Shown: positions 1 to 8,582 of the stretch, one piece after another
Layout: each line of letters begins with the position of its first letter
Position numbering within the stretch: the stretch's first letter is position 1
Source: Priestia megaterium NBRC 15308 = ATCC 14581
GTDB taxonomy: Bacteria > Bacillota > Bacilli > Bacillales > Bacillaceae_H
Assembly (NCBI RefSeq): GCF_000832985.1
Contig: NZ_CP009920.1
Span: 2,066,001-2,130,000, forward strand
DNA length: 64,000 nt
Reading direction: 5' to 3'
Notes under the pieces: generated by a model
What the model was told of the DNA's origin: nothing
Database searches by the model: none
Seen by the model: only the letters and a program-made list of their open reading frames with translations
Position numbers and translations under genes: made by a program

Positions 1-897
1 ACCTGAAAATTTCCCGTATGATAAGAAGCTTAATAAATAAGGTATTTTGATTTCCCCCGTATTTTTCTTTTCATCGGGGTGAATATTTGCTGTCACCGTC
101 CAAGCGCCTGGACTTCCGCTGTTTTCCCATAATCCTTCACTTGCGGCCATTTTCATCGGCTGTGTTTTAACTAAGTATCCAGCCTGTTCATGACCAGATA
201 ATGCAATTCCTACACCTGAAACTAACCCTACAATAATGGCAACTTGAAATGATTTTTTGGCAAAAGCCAAATGTTTTTTCTTCAAGAGCATAATGGCACT
301 GACACCCGTGATAAAAAAGGCGCCTGTTGCAAACGAACCTAAAATGGTATGAGGGAATTCAACCCACAGCTGGCCGTTTGTTAGCAATTTAAAGAAGTCA
401 TTCATTTCTAAACGGCCATTATTCAGCTCCATTCCAACCGGATGCTGCATAAAAGAATTAGCCGTTAAAATAAAGAACGCCGAAAAAATAGTACCTAGAC
501 TAACAAGCCAAATACATAGACAGTGCAGCCATTTAGGTAAACGATCCCACCCGAAAATCCACAGTCCAAGGAAAGTGGACTCCATAAAAAACGCGAGCAG
601 TGCTTCAATAGCAAGCGGCGCACCGAATACATCTCCTACAAACCTTGAGTACTCTGACCAGTTCATGCCAAACTGAAATTCTTGTAAAATACCTGTTACG
701 ACTCCGACAGCAAAGTTAATCAGGAATAAGTGCCCCCAAAACTTTGCCATCTTTTTATACTGTTCATCTTTTTTTACTACGTACATCGTTTCCATGATCG
801 CTACTAAAAAGACAAGACCGATAGATAGCGGTACAAAGATAAAATGAAACAGCGTCGTTGATGCAAATTGAATACGTGATAGTATAACTGTATCCAT
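1..897 (-). CDS. cydA: Cytochrome bd ubiquinol oxidase subunit I (5' part, runs off left edge)
   Basis: The first 299 codons are present; the 3' end lies outside the window. The protein begins MDTVILSRIQFASTTLFHFI and has the hydrophobic helices of subunit I of the high-affinity quinol oxidase, which reduces oxygen to water in the cytoplasmic membrane. His18, in FHFIFVPLS, sits where the family's b595 heme ligand lies; the WSEYSRFVGDVFGAPLA stretch and the GHEQAGYL stretch are also typical. An ATG at 897 follows a GGAGAAAG ribosome site. The leader holds unusual inverted repeats, listed separately. cydB would be expected further left. Confidence 0.95.
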   Translation of the reverse strand, partial: MDTVILSRIQFASTTLFHFIFVPLSIGLVFLVAIMETMYVVKKDEQYKKMAKFWGHLFLINFAVGVVTGILQEFQFGMNWSEYSRFVGDVFGAPLAIEALLAFFMESTFLGLWIFGWDRLPKWLHCLCIWLVSLGTIFSAFFILTANSFMQHPVGMELNNGRLEMNDFFKLLTNGQLWVEFPHTILGSFATGAFFITGVSAIMLLKKKHLAFAKKSFQVAIIVGLVSGVGIALSGHEQAGYLVKTQPMKMAASEGLWENSGSPGAWTVTANIHPDEKKNTGEIKIPYLLSFLSYGKFSG

Positions 898-1164
898 CTT
901 CTTTCTCCTTTCATATATAAGAACATTCATCATTTCCATAGATACTTTGCTCATTTCTGAGCATCTTTTACTTGCATTGTGAAACATTGAGCATAATAAT
1001 TCGAGAGATATGCTCATTGTTTCACATACATATGTAATATCTCTCTTTCTATTTACATAGTATAGTCTATTTTTTTAGCTGTGCACGTGCATTTTTTGAA
1101 CGTTTTTAGACTAAAACGTGACTTTCTTGTGACAAAAAAGTGAAGGATCTCTTTATTTTTCTCA
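898..1164 (-). promoter_or_regulatory. cydA promoter and structured leader
   Basis: This gap holds no gene. Reading toward cydA, a -10-like TATACT lies at 1064-1059. If it is used, the leader is about 150 nt. Within the leader an 18-bp inverted repeat with one mismatch has arms at 978-995 and 1009-1026. A second perfect palindrome, TGCTCA-tttc-TGAGCA, lies at 948-963. All four arms carry TGCTCA/TGAGCA, so alternative pairings are possible. The sequence TGCTCAnnnTTTCACA occurs in both large arms. I cannot assign it to a known regulator; Rex and Fnr sites share only one half of it. Confidence 0.5.
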
Positions 1165-1196
1165 TAAAAAAAGCACGCTCTGATTTGAGCTTGCTT
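1165..1196 (-). terminator. Rho-independent terminator of the YjjP/YjjB-type exporter pair
   Basis: On the minus strand a hairpin with arms at 1187-1196 and 1171-1180 (AAGCAnGCTC pairing with one A:G mismatch) is followed by a run of about seven T residues. It sits directly behind the stop codon at 1199. Confidence 0.8.
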
Positions 1197-1198
1197 CT

Positions 1199-1654
1199 CT
1201 ATGGTCGATATTTTGCTTTGGCATTTAATTTAGACTGACGAATGATTTGGTTGATGACTTCAGAAAACACAATACCAATGGCAATTGAACCTGAAATCAT
1301 AAAGGCTTTTGCTGCAAGACTAATCGCTTCATTATAGTTATTTTCTACAAAGTTACGCATGGCATCGTATGCTGTTCCTCCCGGAACTAGCGGAATAATA
1401 CCTGCTACGGTGAAAATAATGATCGGCGTTCGATAAATTTTTGCGTAAATTTGACTAATAATAGCAATAAAGAAGGCCGATGCAACTGTGCTTGGAATTT
1501 CATCTACGCCATAGAACGTTAGCAAATAGTAAATGAGCCAGCCAATCATTCCGACAAAGCCACTTTTTAATAATGATTCACGTGGAACATTAAAGATGAT
1601 CCCAAATGCTGCTGAAGCAATAAAACTTGTAATTATCTGCTCTACGATATGCAT
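1199..1654 (-). CDS. Threonine/serine exporter family, small subunit (YjjB/DUF3815 type)
   Basis: A 151-residue membrane protein of four to five hydrophobic segments, with the family's PxVPGGTAYDAMR-like element seen here as GIIPLVPGGTAYDAMRNF around residues 84-101. It pairs with the larger YjjP-type protein encoded 14 nt upstream; the two halves together resemble ThrE of Corynebacterium and the E. coli YjjPB succinate exporter. The transported substrate cannot be read from the sequence. The ATG at 1654 follows AGGGAGG with six-base spacing. The gene ends at a strong terminator, so the pair forms a two-gene operon. Confidence 0.85.
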   Translation of the reverse strand: MHIVEQIITSFIASAAFGIIFNVPRESLLKSGFVGMIGWLIYYLLTFYGVDEIPSTVASAFFIAIISQIYAKIYRTPIIIFTVAGIIPLVPGGTAYDAMRNFVENNYNEAISLAAKAFMISGSIAIGIVFSEVINQIIRQSKLNAKAKYRP

Positions 1655-1668
1655 ATGATGCCTCCCTT

Positions 1669-2430
1669 CTATAGAAGTGTAAATACAATGGCAATACCTG
1701 CACCGATAGCGAATGCCGTCAGAAACGCTTCTGCTCCTTTTGATAATCCAGACAGTAAATGTCCCGCCATTAAATCTCGCACTGCATTGGTAATGGATAA
1801 GCCAGGAACGAGTGGCATAACGGATCCAATAATAATTTTATCAATTTGCGTGCCTACTCCTGAAGCGACTAAAAGAGCTGATAAAAGTCCAATAACTAAC
1901 GAAGCGGTAAACTCAGCAAAAAAGCGAATCGGAATAAGGCGGTGGAAATACACCACGGTTAAAAATCCGAGACCTCCTGAAAACATAGCTGGAATAAAGT
2001 CCGTCCATAAACCTTGAAACATGATTAAAAAGCATCCGCTAGAAATGGATGCAGCTGCAAGTTGAACCCATAGTGGAAAAGCTACGTTTGTTGCTTCAAT
2101 TTCTTGTAGCATTTCATACGCTTCCTCCAAGGAGATGTTTCCTTGACTGATTGTTCTTGAGACGCTATTTACCATGGTTACTTTTTTTAAATCTGTCGTT
2201 CGTTCGGAAATACGAATTAACTTCGTTTTCGTCGGTTCTTTCGTTTCAAGTGAAAACATAATCCCTGTTGGCGTCACATAGCTGTGGGATTTTTTTATAC
2301 CGTAAGACGCTGCAATCCGCATCATTGTGTCTTCTACTCGATACGTTTCTGCCCCGCTTTCTAACATAATTTTACCTGCTAGTAAGCTAACGTCCATAAT
2401 TTCATATTTATCTAATTTTTGTTGTGTCAT
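1669..2430 (-). CDS. Threonine/serine exporter family, large subunit (YjjP/DUF1212 type)
   Basis: A 253-residue protein with a soluble N-terminal half (about 1-125), containing GAETYRVEDTMMRIAASYG, followed by five membrane helices ending with the element PLVPGLSITNAVRDLMAGH. This is the DUF1212 half of the split ThrE-like exporters; the partner follows immediately. I start it at ATG 2430 because GGAGCGATTTG precedes it; a TTG three bases upstream is in frame but badly spaced. The family exports small amino acids or dicarboxylates; which of these applies here is not shown. Confidence 0.85.
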   Translation of the reverse strand: MTQQKLDKYEIMDVSLLAGKIMLESGAETYRVEDTMMRIAASYGIKKSHSYVTPTGIMFSLETKEPTKTKLIRISERTTDLKKVTMVNSVSRTISQGNISLEEAYEMLQEIEATNVAFPLWVQLAAASISSGCFLIMFQGLWTDFIPAMFSGGLGFLTVVYFHRLIPIRFFAEFTASLVIGLLSALLVASGVGTQIDKIIIGSVMPLVPGLSITNAVRDLMAGHLLSGLSKGAEAFLTAFAIGAGIAIVFTLL

Positions 2431-2519
2431 CAAATCGCTCCAAACATATTAAAGCTTGGTTTTTTCCCCTACAGCATACAGTGTATAAGAAAGAGGGAAG
2501 TGGACGCAATGGTTAATGT

Positions 2520-2550
2520 AAAAAAGTGTGGACTTTTTGTCTCACACTTT
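2520..2550 (-). terminator. Terminator behind the LacI-family gene
   Basis: Minus-strand hairpin: AAAGTGTG-a-GAC, loop AAAAA, GTC-CACACTTT, then T6. One A is bulged. It lies 25 bases behind the stop codon at 2575. Confidence 0.85.
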
Positions 2551-2574
2551 CAGGAATAGTATATACATTCCTTA

Positions 2575-3585
2575 TCAATTCATACGTTTTGTGGTCTCGC
2601 GCTCTACTAATATAGGTGCCATTTTATACTGTATCTGATCTATTTCTTGCTGATCCTGAATTTGCTGAAGTAAGAGGTTTACTGCTTTTTCAGCCATTTT
2701 TTCCATCGGTTGACGGATAGTTGTTAGTGGAGGATGCGCTTCACTAGCTTCAGTAATATCATCAAACCCTATAACAGACAAATCTGATGGAACGTGAAGC
2801 CCATTTTGCCACGCACAGTGTATCACTTTCAGAGCGATGTAATCCGTAGCACAAATAAGCGCAGTTGGAGGCTCTGGATGATGAGCTAGCTCATTTATAA
2901 ACTGATATAGTTCATCTGAGTTATTCATATCTTCTTTCACAAACTTTGCGTTTGCTGACGGTACATACTGATAAAAAAGAGACAGACGGTGCTCGACTCC
3001 GCTTACAGCTTTTCCAACGAACCCTATATTCTTATGACCAAGGTCCGTTAAGTGAGCAACAGCTAATTGCATTCCCACCGCATCATCTACATGTACAATC
3101 GGCCAAAGTGCAGAAGAGGCGTCTCCTGTAAGAGAAACGTAAGGCGTTTGATATTGTTTTAATACATCTACAAACGGATGCTGAGCAGCTACATAGTCTA
3201 ATAAAATGACCCCATCAAACCAATGGTTCATCATAACATTTAATTGACGCTCAGCCGTTGTTTCTTCGTAATCCGTGTGTCCAATAAGAACGTCCATCCC
3301 TCGACTTTGGACTTGTTGCTGTACCTTTTTTAATAGTTCAATTAGAAACGGATCTTTTAAATCTCTAATTAATATCCCGATAATCCCTGTTTTTTGGGCC
3401 CGAAGAGCTGCCGCAAATGGATTCGTCTGATACCCCAAATGAGCTGCTGCTTTTAGCACTTTTTGTTTAGTTGTTTCACTAATTTTAATTTTACCTTCTT
3501 TATTATTGAAGATTCTTGATACCGTAGCTAATGAAACACCCGCTTCTTTTGCTACTTCTGTAATCGTGACTTTTTTTCTCCCCAT
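2575..3585 (-). CDS. LacI/GalR-family transcriptional regulator
   Basis: A 336-residue repressor-type protein. Residues 5-27 (VTITEVAKEAGVSLATVSRI) form the helix-turn-helix, the next helix TNPFAAALRAQKTG is the hinge, and residues 60-330 are a periplasmic-binding-protein-like effector domain with VIGFDDITEA and the LTTIRQPMEKMAEKA element typical of the family. The effector is unknown. It lies downstream of and in the same direction as an esterase, while a sugar porter is transcribed away from them, so control of that porter and esterase is plausible. A palindromic AAAACGTTTT in the divergent gap would suit such a protein. Confidence 0.92.
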   Translation of the reverse strand: MGRKKVTITEVAKEAGVSLATVSRIFNNKEGKIKISETTKQKVLKAAAHLGYQTNPFAAALRAQKTGIIGILIRDLKDPFLIELLKKVQQQVQSRGMDVLIGHTDYEETTAERQLNVMMNHWFDGVILLDYVAAQHPFVDVLKQYQTPYVSLTGDASSALWPIVHVDDAVGMQLAVAHLTDLGHKNIGFVGKAVSGVEHRLSLFYQYVPSANAKFVKEDMNNSDELYQFINELAHHPEPPTALICATDYIALKVIHCAWQNGLHVPSDLSVIGFDDITEASEAHPPLTTIRQPMEKMAEKAVNLLLQQIQDQQEIDQIQYKMAPILVERETTKRMN

Positions 3586-3680
3586 TCGTACCGACTCCCA
3601 TTTCCTTTTAGTCTATCGACCAAGTAAACATTTTTCTTTATTATACTACTAGAAGCCGGCACCACTGAAAACTACCTTCC

Positions 3681-4457
3681 CTACTTTTCACTAAACAGCC
3701 ACTTCAACACATCTTGAATTTTTTGATCCCAATATGCCCAGTCGTGACTTCCTTTTCCTTCTTCATATGTAAAACAAATAGCCTCTTGCTTACAACGCTC
3801 GGAAAAACGTTTATTTTCCTGATATAAAAAATCTTCCGTTCCACAGCATTGATAAATACGCGGAGTCACTTCTCCATAGCGCCGGCGATTTTCAAGCAGC
3901 CAGAAAAGATCATCCTCAGGTCTAATAACAGGGGGCATGCCAAAAATCAAAGGATAATCTAAGAACTGAACTTCTCCTCGCCCTCCAAGCCCTTCAACGT
4001 CCATCACTCCTGATAAACTGGCAGCTGCAGAAAATTGATGTGGTTTGCGAAACGCCCATTTTAAGGCGCCGTACCCTCCCATAGAAAGGCCAGCTACAAA
4101 ATTATCTTCTCTTTTTTCCGATAACGGAAAGAATGATCTAGCCAAGTGAGGAAGTTCTTCTGTTACAAACGTCCAATACTTCTTTCCATAAGCCATATCT
4201 CTATAAAAGCTGCGATCTACATTTGGCATTACAACTGCAAGTCCTAATTCTGATGCGTAGCGTTCAATCGAAGTTCTTCTCATCCATATCGTATGATCAT
4301 CAGAAAGGCCGTGTAATAAATAGAGCGTAGGGTGTTTCTCACTTCTTGTATTGGTTTGTAAACCAATTTGAGATTTTGTTTGCTGCGGTATCAAAACGTT
4401 CATTGAAGTACTTATTTGCAATACTTCTGAAAAAAAATCACATTGCATAAACGCCAT
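3681..4457 (-). CDS. Alpha/beta-hydrolase esterase (EstA/esterase D type)
   Basis: A 258-residue cytoplasmic hydrolase without a signal peptide. The catalytic triad is visible: Ser125 in GLSMGG, Asp209 in CGTEDF, His238 in GSHDW; the oxyanion element is LLHGLSDDHTIW (47-58). This matches putative tributyrin esterase/S-formylglutathione hydrolase-like enzymes that cut short acyl or acetyl esters. Next to a sugar porter and a LacI regulator it could deacetylate an imported carbohydrate, which is inference. The ATG at 4457 follows AGGGGGAAGAG. It may share a transcript with the LacI gene 95 bases downstream. Confidence 0.88.
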   Translation of the reverse strand: MAFMQCDFFSEVLQISTSMNVLIPQQTKSQIGLQTNTRSEKHPTLYLLHGLSDDHTIWMRRTSIERYASELGLAVVMPNVDRSFYRDMAYGKKYWTFVTEELPHLARSFFPLSEKREDNFVAGLSMGGYGALKWAFRKPHQFSAAASLSGVMDVEGLGGRGEVQFLDYPLIFGMPPVIRPEDDLFWLLENRRRYGEVTPRIYQCCGTEDFLYQENKRFSERCKQEAICFTYEEGKGSHDWAYWDQKIQDVLKWLFSEK

Positions 4458-4581
4458 ATTTCTCTTCCCCCTATTTTTTCTTCCCTATTGGTTGATAACA
4501 AAACGTACATAATTCATATAAAAGTTGAAAAATAGTTTGATTATTTACAATTTTTAGTTTAACATAAAAACATCTTTTATG

Positions 4582-4602
4582 AAAACGTTTTACGTATAAC
4601 GT
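4582..4602. promoter_or_regulatory. LacI/CcpA-type operator in the divergent gap
   Basis: AAAACGTTTT at 4582-4591 is a perfect palindrome with the CG centre used by LacI-family proteins; a second ACGT core (4600-4603) follows within one turn of DNA. The site lies 45-65 bases before the sugar porter start. It only partly matches the cre consensus, so it may serve the adjacent LacI-family regulator instead. Confidence 0.5.
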
Positions 4603-4646
4603 TTTTTTAATTGAAATAGTGACGGTGATTCAAAGGAGGAATTTAT

Positions 4647-6032
4647 ATGGGGATAGTAAAAGTAACTTCTGACGAGTATAAGGAGCAAAAAGGAAATCTA
4701 TTTTTCGTGATTTTCATTTCATGTGCAGCTGCTTTTGGAGGGTTGCTTTACGGCTATGACACAGCCGTCATTTCAGGAGCTATTGGGTTGATGAAAGTAC
4801 ATTTTAATCTTAGTCCAACGATGGTAGGTTTTGTTGTATCTAGTCTGCTGCTCGGTGGTGCCGTTGGGGTACTTGCTTCGGGAAAACTGAGTGATCGATT
4901 CGGTAGAAAAAGCATCTTACTTTTAGCAGCTTCTTTATTTGTCGTATCCGCAATTATGCAAGCGCTATCTTCATCCATCTCTTTTGTGATTATTTCTCGA
5001 ATTATTGGAGGACTAGGCATTGGTATGGCTTCTGTTCTTTCTATTACCTATATTTCTGAAATAGCCCCTCCGCACATGCGTGGCCGCTTAGGCTCTCTAT
5101 ACCAATTTGCTGTTGCCGTTGGGATTGTTTCTGTCTATTTTGTAAATGACTACATTTTATCTATTGGGGAAGACGCTTGGCAGAATTCCACGGGATGGCG
5201 CTACATTATCGGTGCTTCTGGTATTCCAGCTCTTTTATTTCTTCTTATTCTTTCTCCTGTTCCTGAAAGTCCGAGGTGGCTGGTAAAAGCAAACCGCACT
5301 TTAGAAGCTATGGACATTTTAATTAAAATCAATGGTACACACATTGCACGCCAAGAGCTGTATCATATTGAGCAATCGTTAAAAGAAAATCAACCAGCTT
5401 CTCTTTCGCTTTTTAAAGAGGCCTGTCTTCGAAAAGCGCTGCTTATGGGTATTCTACTTGCAGCCTTTCAACAGCTTGTCGGAATTAATGCCATTATTTA
5501 TTACGCCCCGCAAGTTTTTGAAGCAGCTGGAGCTAGAGGAGATTTATCGCTCCTTGTTACGTCTATGATTGGTGTGGCTGCCTTTTTAGGCGTTCTTTGT
5601 TCCATGTGGCTTATCGACCGGATTGGCCGCAAAGCTTTATTGCTTATTGGCACAGCTGGTATGGCCGTTACGCAGCTTCTCGTTTCCTTTGGGTTTCATT
5701 TTCAAGGTACTGAAGGGTTGACTACTAGTTTACTTATTGTTTTTTATTTATTTCTTTTTAATATTTCTATGGGACCGGTTGTATGGGTTGTGATTTCTGA
5801 AATTTTTCCTAATCACGCGAGAGGCTATGCAATGTCTATTTCTACGTTTTTCTTGTGGGTAGCTAATTGGTTTGTATCTCAGTTTTTCCCTATCCTTTGG
5901 AACAAAGCTGGAGGATCTTTTACATTTTTATTCTTTATGGTTATGTGTCTCGCTTCATTTTTGTTTATATGGAAGTGGGTTCCGGAAACAAAAGGAAAGT
6001 CACTTGAAGAAATTGAACATATGTGGAAGTAA
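4647..6032 (+). CDS. Sugar porter of the major facilitator superfamily
   Basis: A 461-residue transporter with twelve predicted membrane helices. Family signatures are present: GGLLYGYDTAVISGA in helix 1, DRFGRKS after helix 2, the PESPRWL motif before the central loop, QQLVGINAIIYYAP in helix 7, DRIGRK after helix 8, and a terminal PETKGKSLEEIE. These define the sugar:proton symporter family that includes XylE, AraE and IolT. The exact sugar is not readable. The ATG at 4647 has GGAGG eight bases upstream. It is divergent from an esterase and LacI regulator and converges on proA. Confidence 0.92.
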   Translation: MGIVKVTSDEYKEQKGNLFFVIFISCAAAFGGLLYGYDTAVISGAIGLMKVHFNLSPTMVGFVVSSLLLGGAVGVLASGKLSDRFGRKSILLLAASLFVVSAIMQALSSSISFVIISRIIGGLGIGMASVLSITYISEIAPPHMRGRLGSLYQFAVAVGIVSVYFVNDYILSIGEDAWQNSTGWRYIIGASGIPALLFLLILSPVPESPRWLVKANRTLEAMDILIKINGTHIARQELYHIEQSLKENQPASLSLFKEACLRKALLMGILLAAFQQLVGINAIIYYAPQVFEAAGARGDLSLLVTSMIGVAAFLGVLCSMWLIDRIGRKALLLIGTAGMAVTQLLVSFGFHFQGTEGLTTSLLIVFYLFLFNISMGPVVWVVISEIFPNHARGYAMSISTFFLWVANWFVSQFFPILWNKAGGSFTFLFFMVMCLASFLFIWKWVPETKGKSLEEIEHMWK

Positions 6033-6370
6033 AAGAAGAGGTTGGGATATAACCAAATGAGTCCAATCTAAAGACGAACAAATGGGATACATGAGCTAAA
6101 CGGCTTATGACACCGTAGTTGATTTCCGTGCAAGACTTCGCTTTCCGCGGGCGGCCGCTGAGCCTCCTTGTCGCTTGCGCTCCTGCGGGGTCTCATCTGT
6201 TCCGCTTTTCCCGCAGGATCCTTCGTCTCGCTCTCCAATCAACTACTAGAAGAATCTAAACAAATGAAAACTATGTTCATCCTAACAAAAAAAACGAACC
6301 ACTAATCAAAAATTTTGATCAATGGTTCGTTTTTACTTTGTCTAAAATATTTTCGTCCCAGCCTCTTCTT
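6033..6370. repeat. Repeat-like structured element between convergent genes
   Basis: Outer inverted repeats of 16 bp (AAGAAGAGGYTGGGAY, at 6033-6048 and 6355-6370, two mismatches) bound a GC-rich core very unlike its AT-rich neighbours. Inside are a perfect 10-bp inverted repeat (6115-6124/6237-6246) and a perfect 9-bp one (6181-6189/6210-6218). The core, with CTTTCCGCGGG and CCTGCGGGGTCTC, resembles dispersed extragenic repeats I recall from Bacillus genomes. No transposase is present. It fills the whole gap between the sugar porter and proA. Confidence 0.6.
6291..6333. terminator. Bidirectional terminator between sugar porter and proA
   Basis: A long hairpin AAAACGAACCA...TGGTTCGTTTT flanked by A and T runs can end transcription from both sides. 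It lies inside the repeat element. Confidence 0.75.
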
Positions 6371-6372
6371 TT

Positions 6373-7617
6373 TTATCGAATTTGTCCATCTCCGTAAATA
6401 ATATATTTTAGCGTTGTTAATTCTTTTAATCCCATCGGTCCACGCGCATGAAGCTTTTGTGTACTAATTCCGATTTCTGCCCCGAAACCAAACTCTTCTC
6501 CGTCTGTAAACCTCGTTGAAGCATTCACATAAACAGCGGCTGAATTAACGCGCTGTAAAAAACGCTGAGCATGGGCATAATTTGTTGTGACAATCGCTTC
6601 AGAATGATGTGAACTATGAACATTAATATGGGAAATCGCTTCATCGATATCATCTACGATTTTAACCGCCATGATGAAATCCAAGTATTCTTTCTTCCAA
6701 TCCTCATCCCCTGCGGGAACAAGATCTGGAACGATTGTTACCGCACGTTCATCACCGCGTACTTCTACATCTTTCTCTCGTAGCGCTTGAACAATAATCG
6801 GCAAAAATTCATGAGCCGCTCGTTTATGGATAAGCAGCTTTTCGGCTGAGTTACACACTGCTGGACGAGATGTTTTTGCATTAATGACAATATTGGCCGC
6901 CATGTCACCGTCATATTCTTCATCAACATAAATGTGGCAGTTCCCAGTTCCTGTCTCAATAACGGGAACCGTTGCATTTTTTACCACCGCTTCAATTAAA
7001 CCAGCACCGCCTCGAGGAATTAATACATCGATATATTCATTTAATTTCATTAACTCCAGTGCTGTTTCTCTCGACGTATTTTCAATAAGCTGTACGCTAT
7101 GCTCAGGCAACCCTGCACTTGCCGCAGCTTGAGATAATACAGAAACAATCGCTTGATTCGAATAAAACGCCTCGCTACCTCCGCGCAAAATAACTGCATT
7201 TCCTGCTTTTAAGCATAAGCCTGTTGCATCACACGTAACGTTTGGACGCGCTTCATAAATAATTCCTATGACACCAATAGGTACACGCTGCTGTCCAATT
7301 TGTAAGCCATTTGGTCGCTTCGCCATAGACAGCACTTCTCCTACCGGATCTGCAAGCGCAGCTACTTGGCGCAGGCCGTCTGCCATTCCGTGAATCCGCT
7401 CTTCATTTAAAGATAGACGATCCAACATCGCTTTTGACGTGCCTTTTTGAATGGCTTTTTCTACGTCTAATTTATTTGCTTTTAAAATCGCCTCTTGTTG
7501 ATCCAATAGAGCAGCCGCCATTTTATAAAGTGCCTGCTGTTTTTGTTCGCTCGTTACATTTCCTAAGAAATAAGAGGCTTCTTTTGCCTGCTTTCCTTTA
7601 AGCTGCAATTCACTCAT
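6373..7617 (-). CDS. proA: Gamma-glutamyl phosphate reductase
   Basis: A 414-residue enzyme that reduces gamma-glutamyl phosphate to glutamate semialdehyde with NADPH, the second step of proline synthesis. The aldehyde-dehydrogenase-like catalytic cysteine is Cys255 in KTSRPAVCNSAEKLL; YEARPNVTCD (121-130) and GFGAEIGISTQKLHARGPMG near the end are family hallmarks. Its ATG overlaps the proB stop codon by four bases (ATGA), which indicates translational coupling. Length is normal for ProA. Confidence 0.97.
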   Translation of the reverse strand: MSELQLKGKQAKEASYFLGNVTSEQKQQALYKMAAALLDQQEAILKANKLDVEKAIQKGTSKAMLDRLSLNEERIHGMADGLRQVAALADPVGEVLSMAKRPNGLQIGQQRVPIGVIGIIYEARPNVTCDATGLCLKAGNAVILRGGSEAFYSNQAIVSVLSQAAASAGLPEHSVQLIENTSRETALELMKLNEYIDVLIPRGGAGLIEAVVKNATVPVIETGTGNCHIYVDEEYDGDMAANIVINAKTSRPAVCNSAEKLLIHKRAAHEFLPIIVQALREKDVEVRGDERAVTIVPDLVPAGDEDWKKEYLDFIMAVKIVDDIDEAISHINVHSSHHSEAIVTTNYAHAQRFLQRVNSAAVYVNASTRFTDGEEFGFGAEIGISTQKLHARGPMGLKELTTLKYIIYGDGQIR

Positions 7618-8438
7618 TTCATTACTCCTTCAGCTTGTTTTAAGAATAACGTTCCAATTTCTTGGCCTTCAATAATATCTCGCAAAATACTTGGTTCTTT
7701 ACCATTTGCTAAGATTAAGCTCACGCCTGCACTTGTAGCTGTTTTAGCAGCGGTAAGCTTTGTGACCATTCCGCCTGTTCCAACATCCGTTCCGCTATCT
7801 CCAGCAAAATTCTCAAGCTCCGGTGTGATGCCATCTATTACTTTCATTAATTTAGAGTTAGGGTTTTTTGTGGGATCTGAATCAAAGAAACCGTCAATAT
7901 CAGATAAAATAACAAGTAAATCTGCGTGAATCAAAACTGAAACAATGGCAGATAAATTATCGTTATCTCCAAAACGCACGATGTTTTCAATTTCATCGAT
8001 TGCAACCGTATCGTTTTCATTCACAATAGGAATTACTTTGTCTTCAATTAATTTTTCAAACGTGTTCACAACGTTATTGCGCACATGTTCATCTTCGATT
8101 ACATCCTTCGTTAACAGTACTTGACCAACGATGTGGCTGTACTCACCAAAGAATTTACTATAGATATGCATAAGCTCACATTGCCCGACAGAGGCCGCTG
8201 CTTGTTTTTCTCGAATAGAAGTTGGCTTTTCCTTTAACTTTAGTTTTTTTACTCCCACTTGAACGGCACCTGATGTAACAAGCACAACTTCTTTTCCTGC
8301 ATTCATTAAATCAGATAAAACACACGCTAGTTTTTCAATGCGTGCTAAGTTAATATCTCCATTATCATAGGTCAACGTAGATGTCCCTACTTTGACTACA
8401 ATACGCTTGCTATTTTGTAACTCTTGACGATGGTTCAC
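7614..8438 (-). CDS. proB: Glutamate 5-kinase, short form without PUA domain
   Basis: This enzyme phosphorylates glutamate to gamma-glutamyl phosphate, the first and usually feedback-controlled step of proline synthesis. The amino-acid kinase fold is complete: IVVKVGTSTLT, VTSGAVQVG, VNENDTVAIDEI, FGDNDNLSA, SDIDGFFDSDP and GTGGMVTKLTAAK. At about 274 residues it lacks the C-terminal PUA domain of the roughly 365-residue E. coli and B. subtilis enzymes. An ATG at 8447 abuts the AGGGAG ribosome site, so the in-frame GTG at 8438 is the better start. No T-box leader is visible upstream. Confidence 0.93.
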   Translation of the reverse strand: MNHRQELQNSKRIVVKVGTSTLTYDNGDINLARIEKLACVLSDLMNAGKEVVLVTSGAVQVGVKKLKLKEKPTSIREKQAAASVGQCELMHIYSKFFGEYSHIVGQVLLTKDVIEDEHVRNNVVNTFEKLIEDKVIPIVNENDTVAIDEIENIVRFGDNDNLSAIVSVLIHADLLVILSDIDGFFDSDPTKNPNSKLMKVIDGITPELENFAGDSGTDVGTGGMVTKLTAAKTATSAGVSLILANGKEPSILRDIIEGQEIGTLFLKQAEGVMK

Positions 8439-8582
8439 TCTTTTCATCTCCCTAACTAAAACACCTAAATGCGTACTAATTTTTTTAAAAATTATAGCAG
8501 AGATTATGCGAAAAGTCTTATAGTTTTTTAAAGGGAATTTGAACTTTCTAATTTTTTAAATAATTAAGGGAAAAACTGGTGA

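Noticed and set aside
6150..6160. GCGGCCGC sites here and near 19405 as traces of cloning
   Set aside because: They lie within a natural repeat and a coding region; no vector sequence surrounds them.
8439..8580. T-box riboswitch before proBA, as in B. subtilis
   Set aside because: The leader is short and AT-rich and contains neither the TGGNACCGCG-type T-box sequence nor a specifier hairpin.
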